From assembly GCA_028874905.1 (NCBI GenBank), contig JAPPGZ010000098.1:37143-96982 (forward strand): a stretch of 59,840 bases of DNA. The letters are read 5' to 3'. The translations under genes and the position numbers were made by a program. A model generated the notes under the pieces. That model made no database searches, was not told the origin of the DNA, and saw only the letters and a list, made by a program, of their open reading frames with translations. The stretch comes from Gemmatimonadota bacterium (GTDB taxonomy: Bacteria > Gemmatimonadota > Gemmatimonadetes > Longimicrobiales > Gaopeijiaceae). Below, one piece after another: positions 26,737-35,784 of the stretch; position 1 is the stretch's first letter, and every line of letters begins with the position of its first letter.

Positions 26737-27383
26737 GGGCGGTAGCGATCCCCGGTGTTCGGGTCGCCCTCCACCGGCATGTCAGCGGCGGAATCTCCGG
26801 ACGCCGCCCCCGGAAGAGCGTTGGGACGCAGTGTTTCGGCGGCGTAGACCGCGTGGCACCCCGTGCACACGAAGTAGACTTCGGCACCCACGTCGAACAC
26901 GGCCTGCGCGTCCTTCGCGGCCGCCGCGTCCACCGCGCGTCTGCCGACCTCGATCATCGAGCGTGACATGGCTATCCAATGACCCCTGCCCTGCGCACGG
27001 TCTTCGAGCAACAGCAGGTTGCCCGACTCGGCCAGAACCCAGGCAGCGTTTTCGACTGCCGTCCACTCCTCCGGGGTCCGCGGCTCGATTTCATGCGTGC
27101 CCTCTTCGTCCATGATCACCCCCACGGCGTCCCAGTAGACTTCGGCGGCGGGCTCGATCACGGAGACCATGAGCTGCCGTGAGTCGGCAGCCGCGACGAA
27201 TGCAGGCGGCTCGGGTTGGTCCGCGCAGGCAGCCAGCGGCACCAACAGGCAGGCGAAGCGCGGCGAGAAGGGGCCACAGGTCCTCCGCTGCCGGCCACGC
27301 GTCCACCGGCGGCCACGCGCCCATCGCCAGCGGCGGCAACGGGATGCCGGCAATGCGCAGGACTCCACATCTTTCGGTCTCAT
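26733..27383 (-). CDS. CxxCH cytochrome-like lipoprotein
   Basis: The mature part has a lipobox (LLVPLAACADQ) and a C-terminal haem c motif, VYFVCTGCHAVYAAE, placed after a helical region as in cytochrome c556-type four-helix proteins. The Arg-rich 50 residues before the lipobox look noncoding, so the true start is probably a non-ATG codon near 27250; 27383 (ATG) is the best annotated start I can offer. It overlaps the next membrane gene by 4 bp and is divergent from the PQQ-hydrolase fusion gene. Confidence 0.65.
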   Translation of the reverse strand: MRPKDVESCALPASRCRRWRWARGRRWTRGRQRRTCGPFSPRFACLLVPLAACADQPEPPAFVAAADSRQLMVSVIEPAAEVYWDAVGVIMDEEGTHEIEPRTPEEWTAVENAAWVLAESGNLLLLEDRAQGRGHWIAMSRSMIEVGRRAVDAAAAKDAQAVFDVGAEVYFVCTGCHAVYAAETLRPNALPGAASGDSAADMPVEGDPNTGDRYRP

Positions 27384-27507
27384 GAGGGTCAAAGATACCG
27401 GCGATTCGCGGAATCCAGCCACCCGGCGCATCTTGTTCCGCGCAGGGCTCGGATCCGAGTGCACCCTTCAGTCAATCAACCACTCCCACCCATCAACCGG
27501 GATCCTC

Positions 27508-30435
27508 ATGAAGCCGACGTCCTTCGTCCCACCCACCCTCTCCGCCCGTGCAATGCCCACCCTGATTGCCGTCGCGGGCATGCTGGCAGCCTTCGCAAGC
27601 ACTGTTGGTTCACCCGTGGCCGGACAGCAGGCCGGGACCGACCGGGGGGTCTCTGAGTGGCCCATGCACGGGCGCGACGCGGCCGAGACGCGCTACAGCC
27701 CGCTCGACCAGATCAACACCGACAACGTCGGCGGACTCCGCCTCGCGTGGCGCTGGGAAATCCCGAAGACCGGGGCCCGCCTCGAGACGACGCCGCTCGT
27801 CGTGGACGGCATGCTGTACGCCACCGGCGCCCTCAGTTTCGTATTCGCGCTGGACGCGGCCACCGGCGAGGAGATCTGGCGCTGGGACCCGGGGATTCCG
27901 GATGCCGAGAACGGCGGGCCCCGCGCATGCTGCGGCGACGTCAACCGCGGTGTCGCGGTGGACGGCGACATTGTCTACGCCGCGCTGCTCGACGGGCGCC
28001 TGGTGGCGCTCGACCGCCACGACGGATCGGTCAGGTGGACCACGCAGACGACGCTGCCCGGCTCGGACTACACGATCACGGGAGCGCCGCGGGTCGCGGG
28101 TGGCGCGGTGATCATCGGCAACGGCGGCGCCGAGTACGGCGTGCGCGGCTACGTCACAGCGTACGACGCCGAGACCGGGGAGCAACTGTGGCGCACCTAT
28201 ACGGTGCCCGGGAATCCCGCGCTCGGATTCGAAAGCGAAGCGATGCGCGCGGCAGCCGAGACCTGGACCGGTGAGTGGTGGATCGCGGGCGGCGGCGGAA
28301 CGGTCTGGGACGCCATGGTCCACGACGAGTCCGCGGGGCTGTTCTACATCGGCACCGGGAACGGATCACCCTGGAACCGGGATCACCGCAGTCCCGGTGG
28401 CGGGGACAACCTCTACCTGTCGGCCATCGTGGCGCTGGACGCCGCCAACGGCTCGATCGTCTGGCACTACCAGACCACACCGGGCGACGACTGGGACTAC
28501 ACGGCCACGCAGCCCCTCATGCTCCTGGACCTCGAGATCGGCGGCCGCGACCGACGGGTCATCGTGCAGGCGCCGAAAAACGGCTTTTTCTACGTGGTCG
28601 ACCGGATTACGGGAGAGCTCATATCCGCGGAGGCATTCGCGGACGACCTGACCTGGGCTTCGAGCGTGGACCCCGAGACCGGCCGCCCCATCGAGACGCC
28701 GGAGGCCCGGTACGGCATGAACGGGAGGGGCGTCTATCTGGCCCCCGGGCCGCGCGGCGCGCACAACTGGCACACCATGTCGTTCAACCCGGAAACCGGC
28801 CTCGTCTACCTGCCCGCGACCAACAACAACTACTACTACGAGATGACCGGTACCTACGAGTATGAGCGAGGGAGGTGGAACACCGGGACGGCGCGTGGCG
28901 ACGCCGGCCGGCGCCCGGAGCGGCCGGCTCTGAAGGGGCCCGCCAATCTGTTGCTGGGGTGGGATCCCGCAGAGAACCGCGAGGTGTGGCGCGTCCCGGC
29001 CCGGGGAGGTCACGGCGGCACGATGACCACCGCCGGCAACCTCGTGTTCTGGGCCACGGGCTCCAATCTGGCGGCTGTCGACGCCCGTACGGGACAGGAA
29101 CTCTGGTCCGCGGACGTCGGCGCCGGCGCCGGGTCTCCGGTCACCTATTCGATCGATGGCCGCCAGTACGTATCGATCGCGGCCGGGCGTGTGTCCACGG
29201 TGGGGGCCCCCTACATCTGGACCTTCGCGCTCGACACCGGGGCCGGGCCAGCCGAAGCCGCCTCGACCGAGTGGACGACCGCCGCCCCGGAGGACGTGGG
29301 TCTCTCCAGCGAGGTTCTGGCCCGGATCGGGCCGACGATGCAGCAGTTCCTCGACGCCGACCGCACCGCCGGGATCATGACCATGGTGGCGCGCCGCGGC
29401 GAGATCGTGCACTGGGAAGCGCACGGGTGGCGCGTGCTCGACGAGGACCCGCTCGAACCCGACGACATCTTCCGCATCTACTCGATGACCAAGCCCGTCA
29501 CCAGCGTCGCCGCGATGATGCTCGTCGAGGACGGGCTTCTCTCCCTGGACGCCGAGCTTGCGAGCGTCATCCCGGAGTTTGCCGATGCCGCGGTCTACGA
29601 CAACGGCGCCACCCGTCCCCCCGACCGTCCCATCCTGATCCGCGACCTCCTGACGCACACGTCGGGGCTCACCTATGGCATCTTCGGCGACAGTCCGGTG
29701 GACTCGATGTACAATCGCGCGCTATATGCCGCCTCCATGGGATCGCGGCGGGATCTGGAAGGGCGCGTCGACGTCATCGCCTCACTCCCGCTCGTCGACG
29801 ACCCGGGTGACCGCTGGATCTACAGCATGTCCACCGATGTCCTCGGGCGCGTCGTGGAAGTCGTGTCGGGCGAATCGCTGGACGACTTCTTCCGCGGGCG
29901 CATCTTCGAACCCCTTGGCATGAATGATACCGGGTTCCATGTGCCCGCCGGGAAACACGACCGGTTCACGCGCATGTACCGGATCTCGAGGCAGGGGCTG
30001 CAACCCGCCGGACAGCCTGGCGACGATGCGTTCACCCGGCCCGCCACCTGGTTCTCCGGCGGAGGAGGCCTCACGTCGACCGCGACCGACTACCTGCGTT
30101 TCGCGCGGATGCTGCTCGGCGGTGGCGAAGTGAACGGCATCAGGCTGCTGCAACGGGAAACCGTCGAAGAAATGACGCGCAACCAACTGCCCGAGGAGCT
30201 GGTCCCGATTCTGCCCGGGCTCGGCGATACCGGTTTCGGGCTGGGGTTCGCGGTGCCCGCCGACGAGGAGGACGGCGCGTACTGGTGGTCAGGCGTCGCC
30301 AACACCTATTTCTGGATCGATCCGGCGGAAGAGCTCATCGCCTTCGCCTGGACCCAACTCCAGCCGTTCGGAGGAGCCCCCGTCGACCGTTTGCTACGGC
30401 CCATCGTCTACGAGGCGATCCTGGAAGGGAACTGA
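27508..30435 (+). CDS. PQQ beta-propeller fused to a serine beta-lactamase/esterase domain
   Basis: 975 aa from the ATG at 27508. Residues about 1-45 are a signal peptide region; 50-585 a quinoprotein propeller starting WPMHGRDAAETRYSPLDQINTDN, with vicinal Cys at about 141-142 (RACCGDVNRG). Residues about 600-975 are a class C beta-lactamase/EstB-type serine hydrolase: nucleophile S659-M-T-K662, YSMSTDVLGRVVE in place of the Y-x-N motif, and WWSGVANTYFWIDP in place of KTG. There is no stop or frameshift at the junction (AGPAEAASTEWTTAAPEDVG). The haem domain is missing. The enzyme could hydrolyse an ester and oxidise the released alcohol; that is inference. Confidence 0.85.
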   Translation: MKPTSFVPPTLSARAMPTLIAVAGMLAAFASTVGSPVAGQQAGTDRGVSEWPMHGRDAAETRYSPLDQINTDNVGGLRLAWRWEIPKTGARLETTPLVVDGMLYATGALSFVFALDAATGEEIWRWDPGIPDAENGGPRACCGDVNRGVAVDGDIVYAALLDGRLVALDRHDGSVRWTTQTTLPGSDYTITGAPRVAGGAVIIGNGGAEYGVRGYVTAYDAETGEQLWRTYTVPGNPALGFESEAMRAAAETWTGEWWIAGGGGTVWDAMVHDESAGLFYIGTGNGSPWNRDHRSPGGGDNLYLSAIVALDAANGSIVWHYQTTPGDDWDYTATQPLMLLDLEIGGRDRRVIVQAPKNGFFYVVDRITGELISAEAFADDLTWASSVDPETGRPIETPEARYGMNGRGVYLAPGPRGAHNWHTMSFNPETGLVYLPATNNNYYYEMTGTYEYERGRWNTGTARGDAGRRPERPALKGPANLLLGWDPAENREVWRVPARGGHGGTMTTAGNLVFWATGSNLAAVDARTGQELWSADVGAGAGSPVTYSIDGRQYVSIAAGRVSTVGAPYIWTFALDTGAGPAEAASTEWTTAAPEDVGLSSEVLARIGPTMQQFLDADRTAGIMTMVARRGEIVHWEAHGWRVLDEDPLEPDDIFRIYSMTKPVTSVAAMMLVEDGLLSLDAELASVIPEFADAAVYDNGATRPPDRPILIRDLLTHTSGLTYGIFGDSPVDSMYNRALYAASMGSRRDLEGRVDVIASLPLVDDPGDRWIYSMSTDVLGRVVEVVSGESLDDFFRGRIFEPLGMNDTGFHVPAGKHDRFTRMYRISRQGLQPAGQPGDDAFTRPATWFSGGGGLTSTATDYLRFARMLLGGGEVNGIRLLQRETVEEMTRNQLPEELVPILPGLGDTGFGLGFAVPADEEDGAYWWSGVANTYFWIDPAEELIAFAWTQLQPFGGAPVDRLLRPIVYEAILEGN

Positions 30436-30475
30436 CGCGGGCGCCAGTCCGGCCATGGGAGTCCACGGGGACCGG

Positions 30476-30961
30476 TTACGCGCCCCCATCGGCCAGCTGT
30501 CGGGGCAAGGTGGCCAGCTCAACCACTCGGAAACGCCGCTGGCCCGCAGGCAACTCGATCGTAATCTCATCGCCCTCCCGCGCACCGGTCAGCCCCTTCC
30601 CGATCGGCGAGTCCAGGGAGACGTGCCCCGCCTCCAGGTCGATGTAGTCACCCGCCACGATCGTAAAGGTGACCTCGCGGTCGAGCACGAGGTCCTGCAC
30701 CCTGAGCCTGGACCCGAAACCCGCACGGTCCAGGGGCATGTCCGCGACGTTGATCCTGGAGATCTCCGCCATGCGGCCAGCCAGGTGCCCGATCCGAGCC
30801 TGAACGAACTGCTGGCGCTCCAGCGCGGACTTGTACTCGGCGTTCTCGCGCAGGTCACCCAGTTCGACCGCCTTCTGGATCCTGTCCGGCAGTTCGACGT
30901 TGAGCTCGTGTGTGAGCGCCTCGACCTCCTCGGAGATCTTCGCCTTGATTTCGTCCAGCAT
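30476..30961 (-). CDS. greA: Transcription elongation factor GreA
   Basis: 161 aa, the usual length. The N-terminal coiled coil bears GDLRENAEYKSA, with the tip acidic residues D36 and E39 that enter the RNA polymerase channel and trigger transcript cleavage. The C-terminal FKBP-like half contains SPIGKGLTGAREGDEI. It relieves backtracked polymerase. It lies 33 bp after lnt on the same strand and is probably the last gene of the leftward run. Confidence 0.95.
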   Translation of the reverse strand: MLDEIKAKISEEVEALTHELNVELPDRIQKAVELGDLRENAEYKSALERQQFVQARIGHLAGRMAEISRINVADMPLDRAGFGSRLRVQDLVLDREVTFTIVAGDYIDLEAGHVSLDSPIGKGLTGAREGDEITIELPAGQRRFRVVELATLPRQLADGGA

Positions 30962-30994
30962 GAACCGGCTCTTCGTGAAAGGGGAAGAGGTAAA

Positions 30995-32590
30995 CTAATG
31001 ACGGGTCCCCGGGACCGGGAGATTCCCGTTTCGGGGACTGCGCGTGAACAGACCCGCGACGAGGGCGACAAAGCACACGAGACCCAGGATATCCCCGATC
31101 CTTGTGAACAGGGTCGTGGCGGCTCTGCGGCCGACACCCGCGACCGCGATGCCTCGCGCGGCAGGCTCCAGCACGGACTCGGGGCCGGTACCGTAAGGCG
31201 TCACCGCGAACGTGTACCCCGTGGATGCGACCTGGATCAGGCCGATCCGGTTCTCGATGGCCCGCAGGCGGCCGTGCGTGGCGTGCTGCCAGTACGCCCA
31301 CGTCACGCGGAGGGGCAGATCGGGGTCCAGCCAGTCGTCGTTTGACAGCACGGCCAGCCACTGCGCCCCCGCGCGGACCAGAGCCCGGGCCGTCTCCGCG
31401 TAGGCCGAGTCATAGCAGACCATGGCGCCGACCGTGTTGCCAGCGGCAACCAGCGGCAGCGTCTCGCGACCCGCAGCGTAACCCCGGTTCCGGGCTCCAA
31501 ACGCGCCTCCGACCAGACCCGCTCCTTCCAGCCCCGGCACCAGACGGCTCTTGCGGTACGCACGGGGAACCATCCCGTCGGGCCCCAATGCGAAGGCGGC
31601 ATTGTACCAGAGCGTGTCCGTGCGCGCATCCGCGACCTGGCCATCGAGCGCGCCCAGCAGCAGGGGCACGCCGAGCGCGGTCGCGAATCCCACCGCTTCA
31701 CGGCCCGCCGGCGACACCATGCCACTGGCCGGGTCCCGGAGCGTCGCCGCCACATACCGCTCGGGGAATACCACAATGTCGAAGTGCCCGGTCTCGCGAA
31801 GCGCGCGGAGCGGCTCGATCCACCGCGCTACGCCTTCCGCCGCCTCTGCTCGGCTTCCGTCCTCGCCGCCATCCGCCGCACTGCCATGGCCGGCCTGCAC
31901 CATGGCCACGCGCAACAGCGGGTCTTCCGCGGCCAAGCCCGTGAAGCCGCGCTGGCGGACGCTGCCCAGCGCCAACGGAACGCCCACCAAAACCACCAGC
32001 AGAAGCGCCCGGCCCGTTGTCCCCCGCAACCCCCCGCCCCAGCCAGCCTTCACGGCCCCGGCGGCTGCCACCCCGCAGGCAATCGTCCAGACCGTGAGCA
32101 GTCGTGCGCCCAGAAGCTCGGCCCCGGCGGCAGCTGTGGGATACCACGCCAGCGACCCACCGGCGTTCAGCCACGCGTAGGAGATTCCGGGCACATGGGC
32201 CGCGGTCCATTCGAAACCCGTCCAACACACGGCCAGCGACAGTGGCAGCGGCCAGCGCCTCCATCGTTGGAGGTTGACCGCGCCGGTGGTGGCGGCCCCG
32301 GCGACAATGCCGATCATCACGAGCACGAGGAGGTACACGGGAACGGCAAGCGCCGTTCTCCAGGACAGCGCGGGGATCATCCAGTACAAGCCGATCCCGT
32401 GGGCAAGCGCCGCGGTCAGGAAACCCAGCGCGAAGGGCGGCGCGTTGAAGCCGAGGGCGAACGCCAGCGGAGCGAAGGCCAGGAACGGGAGGACCGGCCC
32501 ACCGTGCGGCGAGAAGGTCGCGCCCACGAGAACGCCGGATGCCGCTGCCAGCAGAAAAGGGCGCGGCGTCACGTCACCCGCGACCCGCAT
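30995..32590 (-). CDS. lnt: Apolipoprotein N-acyltransferase
   Basis: 531 aa from the ATG at 32590, overlapping the upstream stop by 4 bp. An N-terminal block of hydrophobic helices is followed by a nitrilase-like domain with the catalytic triad E277 (VVFPERYVA), K347 (YRKSRLVPG) and C392 (MVCYDSAYAE). The enzyme adds the third acyl chain to outer-membrane lipoproteins; the many lipoproteins in this window (Pal, CpoB, the redox lipoproteins) are expected substrates. The last ~30 residues form the usual C-terminal helix. Confidence 0.93.
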   Translation of the reverse strand: MRVAGDVTPRPFLLAAASGVLVGATFSPHGGPVLPFLAFAPLAFALGFNAPPFALGFLTAALAHGIGLYWMIPALSWRTALAVPVYLLVLVMIGIVAGAATTGAVNLQRWRRWPLPLSLAVCWTGFEWTAAHVPGISYAWLNAGGSLAWYPTAAAGAELLGARLLTVWTIACGVAAAGAVKAGWGGGLRGTTGRALLLVVLVGVPLALGSVRQRGFTGLAAEDPLLRVAMVQAGHGSAADGGEDGSRAEAAEGVARWIEPLRALRETGHFDIVVFPERYVAATLRDPASGMVSPAGREAVGFATALGVPLLLGALDGQVADARTDTLWYNAAFALGPDGMVPRAYRKSRLVPGLEGAGLVGGAFGARNRGYAAGRETLPLVAAGNTVGAMVCYDSAYAETARALVRAGAQWLAVLSNDDWLDPDLPLRVTWAYWQHATHGRLRAIENRIGLIQVASTGYTFAVTPYGTGPESVLEPAARGIAVAGVGRRAATTLFTRIGDILGLVCFVALVAGLFTRSPRNGNLPVPGTRH

Positions 32591-33609
32591 CAGGACAATG
32601 AGACTTCCCGGCCCTCCCGCGCCGACTCGTACGCCCCCTCGATGAGATCCATCAGGACGGCCTGCTCGGTAGGCGGTTCGGGAGTGGCCTCCCCGGCCGT
32701 TACCCGTACAAAGTGATCGAGCAGACGGCGATACCCGCTCGTGTAGACATCTTCGCCTCCGCGCGGAATCGGCAGCCGCGGAGTCACGTTCACGGCACGC
32801 CCGTCCTTCTCCGTGAAGATCGACAGCGGAGAAAGCCGGGCCGAGCCCCCCGCGCCGAGAACCTGCAGGGAGTGCCGGTCTTCCGTTCCGTGGTAGCGCC
32901 AGCTTGCGGCCAGGGCAATGCCGACCCCGTCTTCGGTTACCGCATACAGGTGGGCCTCTTCCTCCACATCGAACCCGTCGCCCGGGGTCAGCGCGGAGAC
33001 ACGGGCAACCCTGGGGTAGCCCAGGACCCATAGCGCGAGGTCCAGCGCCGGCACACCCAGATCCATCAGCGCTCCCCCGCCGGACTCGAGCGCGCGCCGC
33101 CGCCATCCGGTGCGAGGCCGCCGGACAGCCTGATTGAGCCAGCTGACACGGGCAGAGCTCACCTCCCGCAGCCCGCCCTCGGCGATCACGGCGCGGAGCG
33201 CGCTGACATCCGGCTGGTACCGGTGCGACATCCCCAGCACGACCCCGCATCCCGTTCCCTCCGCCTGTTCGAGGACCCAGCGCACGCCGCCCGACGACAA
33301 CGCCAGGGGCCGCTCGACCAGCACGTGCTTGCCTGCCTGGAGACACGCCGCCACGAGTCCTTCGTGCAGAAAGCTCGGTGCGCTGATCACAACCCCGTCG
33401 ATGCCGTCGTCCGCGACGAGGGCGTCGTCGTCCAGGATTCTCGGCACACCGAAGCGGCCTGCGACCGCGCGCGCCTTCAACTCGTCCAGATCCGATATCG
33501 CGGCGACCTCGACGTCTGCGCGCTCGGACAGTATCGGCAGGTGCATGAGCTGGCTGACAGCACCCGTTCCGATGACACCCACCCGCACACGGCGGCTTGC
33601 ATCAGGCAT
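32590..33609 (-). CDS. Gfo/Idh/MocA-family protein with altered active site
   Basis: 339 aa. VGVIGTGAVSQLMHLPIL is the N-terminal NAD(P) fold. The family's catalytic Lys motif E-K-P is E99-R100-P101 here, and the G-x-H-x-x-D motif is G185-V-P187-A-L-D190, with Pro in place of the catalytic His. Both changes suggest the usual oxidoreductase chemistry is lost or altered. It is tightly placed between rimO (8-bp overlap) and lnt (4-bp overlap), so it is expressed with them. The substrate and function are unknown. Confidence 0.8.
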   Translation of the reverse strand: MPDASRRVRVGVIGTGAVSQLMHLPILSERADVEVAAISDLDELKARAVAGRFGVPRILDDDALVADDGIDGVVISAPSFLHEGLVAACLQAGKHVLVERPLALSSGGVRWVLEQAEGTGCGVVLGMSHRYQPDVSALRAVIAEGGLREVSSARVSWLNQAVRRPRTGWRRRALESGGGALMDLGVPALDLALWVLGYPRVARVSALTPGDGFDVEEEAHLYAVTEDGVGIALAASWRYHGTEDRHSLQVLGAGGSARLSPLSIFTEKDGRAVNVTPRLPIPRGGEDVYTSGYRRLLDHFVRVTAGEATPEPPTEQAVLMDLIEGAYESAREGREVSLS

Positions 33610-35059
33610 TCGGCAGCACCCTCCCGGTCATGTCGTAGTCGTCGGCGTCCACGATCTCCACCTCCACGATGTCACCCGGGCCCGCCCGCCCCAACTCCCT
33701 CAGCCAGGTCCTGCCGTCGACCTCCGGGGCCTGGCCCCGGCTGCGCCCCACGGCCTGGCACCCCTCCTCTTCCGTTGTAAGCGAGTCCACGAGCACGCGC
33801 TCGCGACACCCTACTCTCGCATCGTTCAACTCGCGCGAGATCTCCCTCTGTCGCTCCATGACGAGTTCCAGCCGCTCCGCCTTGACCTCGTCGGGCACCT
33901 GGTCGGGCATCATGGCGGCCGCGGTCCCCTCCTCGATCGAATACGTGAAGGCACCGACCCGGTCGAACCGGATCTCCTCGAGGAAGTCGACCATCTCGCG
34001 GACGTCGTCGTCGGTCTCCCCGGGGAAGCCGACAATCACGGTCGTGCGAAGGGTGAGGTCGTCGATACTGTCCCTCAGCCAACGGACCCGTTCGCGAATC
34101 GTGGCCTGCCGCTCCGGGCGCCGCATGCTGGTCAGGATTCGGTCGCTGCCGTGTTGCAGCGGCATGTCCAGATACGGCAGCAGTCGGGATTCGCGCGCCA
34201 GCAGCGACACGAGGCCGGGCGTGATCCCGGACGGATACATGTACAGGAGCCGATACCAGTCCACACCCGTGCGTTCCAGCAGCGCCTCAAGCAGGTCCTG
34301 AAGGAGGGGCGCCGACCGATCATGGCGCCAGAGATCCCGCCCGTACCACGTCGTATCCTGCGACACCAGGTTGAGTTCGCGGACACCCTGTTCGCCCAGC
34401 GCCCGCGCCTCCGCGACCAGACTCTCAAGATCCGCGGAGCGGTGCAGGCCTCGCATGTGGGGAATGGCACAGAAAGCGCAGCGGTGGTCGCAGCCCTCGC
34501 TCACCTTGAGGAACGAGACGTGTCGGGTCTCGGTGGCCAGGATGCGCAGAGGGCGCTCCATGGTCGGGATGAAGTCGTCGCGGATGTGTCCGCGTGCCCG
34601 CAGCTCCGGGACCAGCCGCGACATCTCCGCGATCCCCAGGAAGAGGTCCACCTCCGGAATCTCGCGTTCCATCTCCTCCCGGTAGCGCTGCACCATGCAC
34701 CCCACCGCGGCTACCGCCTTCACCTGCCCCCGCTGCTTCAGGGCACAGGCGTTGAGGATCGTGTCGATGGACTGCTCCTTGGCGGCGTCGATGAAGCCGC
34801 AGGTATTGACCACGACGACGTCCGCGGTCTCGACATCGCTGGTGACCCTCGCCCCCGCAGACACCAGCGCGGCCATCATGTGCTCCGAGTCGACCGTGTT
34901 CTTGTCGCAGCCGAGGGTGACGACGCCCAGACGCGGCCCCTCTCCGGAACCGAGCTCGAAGGACCGGGGGTCGACCGCGCGCACACCCGGATCCACATCC
35001 GGTCTGACCGGTCCGGAGGCGACGGGGAACACGGACAGTTCCCGAGTGCGCAACCTCAT
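33602..35059 (-). CDS. rimO: Ribosomal protein S12 methylthiotransferase RimO
   Basis: 485 aa. The N-terminal UPF0004 domain starts VVTLGCDKNTVDSE, the radical-SAM cluster is C190-x3-C194-x2-C197 (CDHRCAFC), and a C-terminal TRAM-like domain ends the protein. RimO methylthiolates Asp of ribosomal protein S12. The ATG at 35059 overlaps the lolA stop by 4 bp but gives about 43 residues before the domain, more than in most RimO proteins; the true start may lie further in. Confidence 0.93.
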   Translation of the reverse strand: MRLRTRELSVFPVASGPVRPDVDPGVRAVDPRSFELGSGEGPRLGVVTLGCDKNTVDSEHMMAALVSAGARVTSDVETADVVVVNTCGFIDAAKEQSIDTILNACALKQRGQVKAVAAVGCMVQRYREEMEREIPEVDLFLGIAEMSRLVPELRARGHIRDDFIPTMERPLRILATETRHVSFLKVSEGCDHRCAFCAIPHMRGLHRSADLESLVAEARALGEQGVRELNLVSQDTTWYGRDLWRHDRSAPLLQDLLEALLERTGVDWYRLLYMYPSGITPGLVSLLARESRLLPYLDMPLQHGSDRILTSMRRPERQATIRERVRWLRDSIDDLTLRTTVIVGFPGETDDDVREMVDFLEEIRFDRVGAFTYSIEEGTAAAMMPDQVPDEVKAERLELVMERQREISRELNDARVGCRERVLVDSLTTEEEGCQAVGRSRGQAPEVDGRTWLRELGRAGPGDIVEVEIVDADDYDMTGRVLPNA

Positions 35060-35784
35060 GGGTTCGTCCGTGCGCCCGGCGAGCCGGGCGGCCCCAGGAC
35101 TCTCGCCCCTGGTGGCGGCTGGAATGTGAAGAGCGCCGGGTCGAGCGCGGGGGCGAGATCCTCGTTGTGCAGGATGACGGTGCGGATGTTGCCGCTCTCC
35201 TCGTGCAGTTCCAACTGCCGTACGAGGTGCGACTCCGCGTCGACCCACAACCTGGCGCGGCGGTAGGACGCCGCGGCGGTGGGAGTCAGGCTCACTACAC
35301 GACACTCGTGACCGGCAACGGCCTCCGTGCCGCCGTCGCTGGCCGCATACTTGGCGGCCGGATCCTCCAGGAACTCGCGAAAGAAATCGTGGCGGCCCGG
35401 CGAGTCGGCCACGGGATGGCGCACGACCTGCTTGTCGTCCATGCTGGGGTAGTACACCCAGAAATGCCGCCCGTCGGACACGACAAGATCGCCCTGCGGT
35501 TCGGTGAATCGCATCGAGAACAGGTTGGGCCGCTGCTGACAGATGCGCCCCGCACTTTCGACGGTCCTGCCCATCAGCCGCACCTCGATGACCTGCTCGA
35601 AGTCGGCGCACATCGCGCGCACCTCGCGGTAGCGCCGCGCGGCGTCCTCCATGGTGCCGAGCGCGCCGTCCTCCTGCGCGAGGGCTGGACGCGCCACGCC
35701 CGGCAGGAAGGGCGTCCCGGCGGCGGTCGAAAACAGGAGCGTCGCCGCGGCACGAAAGATCCGCGGGACCATCAACTGGGACAT
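35056..35784 (-). CDS. lolA: Outer-membrane lipoprotein carrier LolA-like
   Basis: 242 aa with a signal peptide ending near ARPALAQ. The mature protein has the LolA pattern: FEQVIEVRLMGRTVESAGRI, PNLFSMRFTEPQGDLVVSDGRHFWVYYPSMDDKQVVRHP, and a late beta-strand region. It carries lipoproteins across the periplasm. It overlaps rimO by 4 bp and ftsK by 13 bp. No LolB homologue is visible here. Confidence 0.87.
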   Translation of the reverse strand: MSQLMVPRIFRAAATLLFSTAAGTPFLPGVARPALAQEDGALGTMEDAARRYREVRAMCADFEQVIEVRLMGRTVESAGRICQQRPNLFSMRFTEPQGDLVVSDGRHFWVYYPSMDDKQVVRHPVADSPGRHDFFREFLEDPAAKYAASDGGTEAVAGHECRVVSLTPTAAASYRRARLWVDAESHLVRQLELHEESGNIRTVILHNEDLAPALDPALFTFQPPPGARVLGPPGSPGARTNP

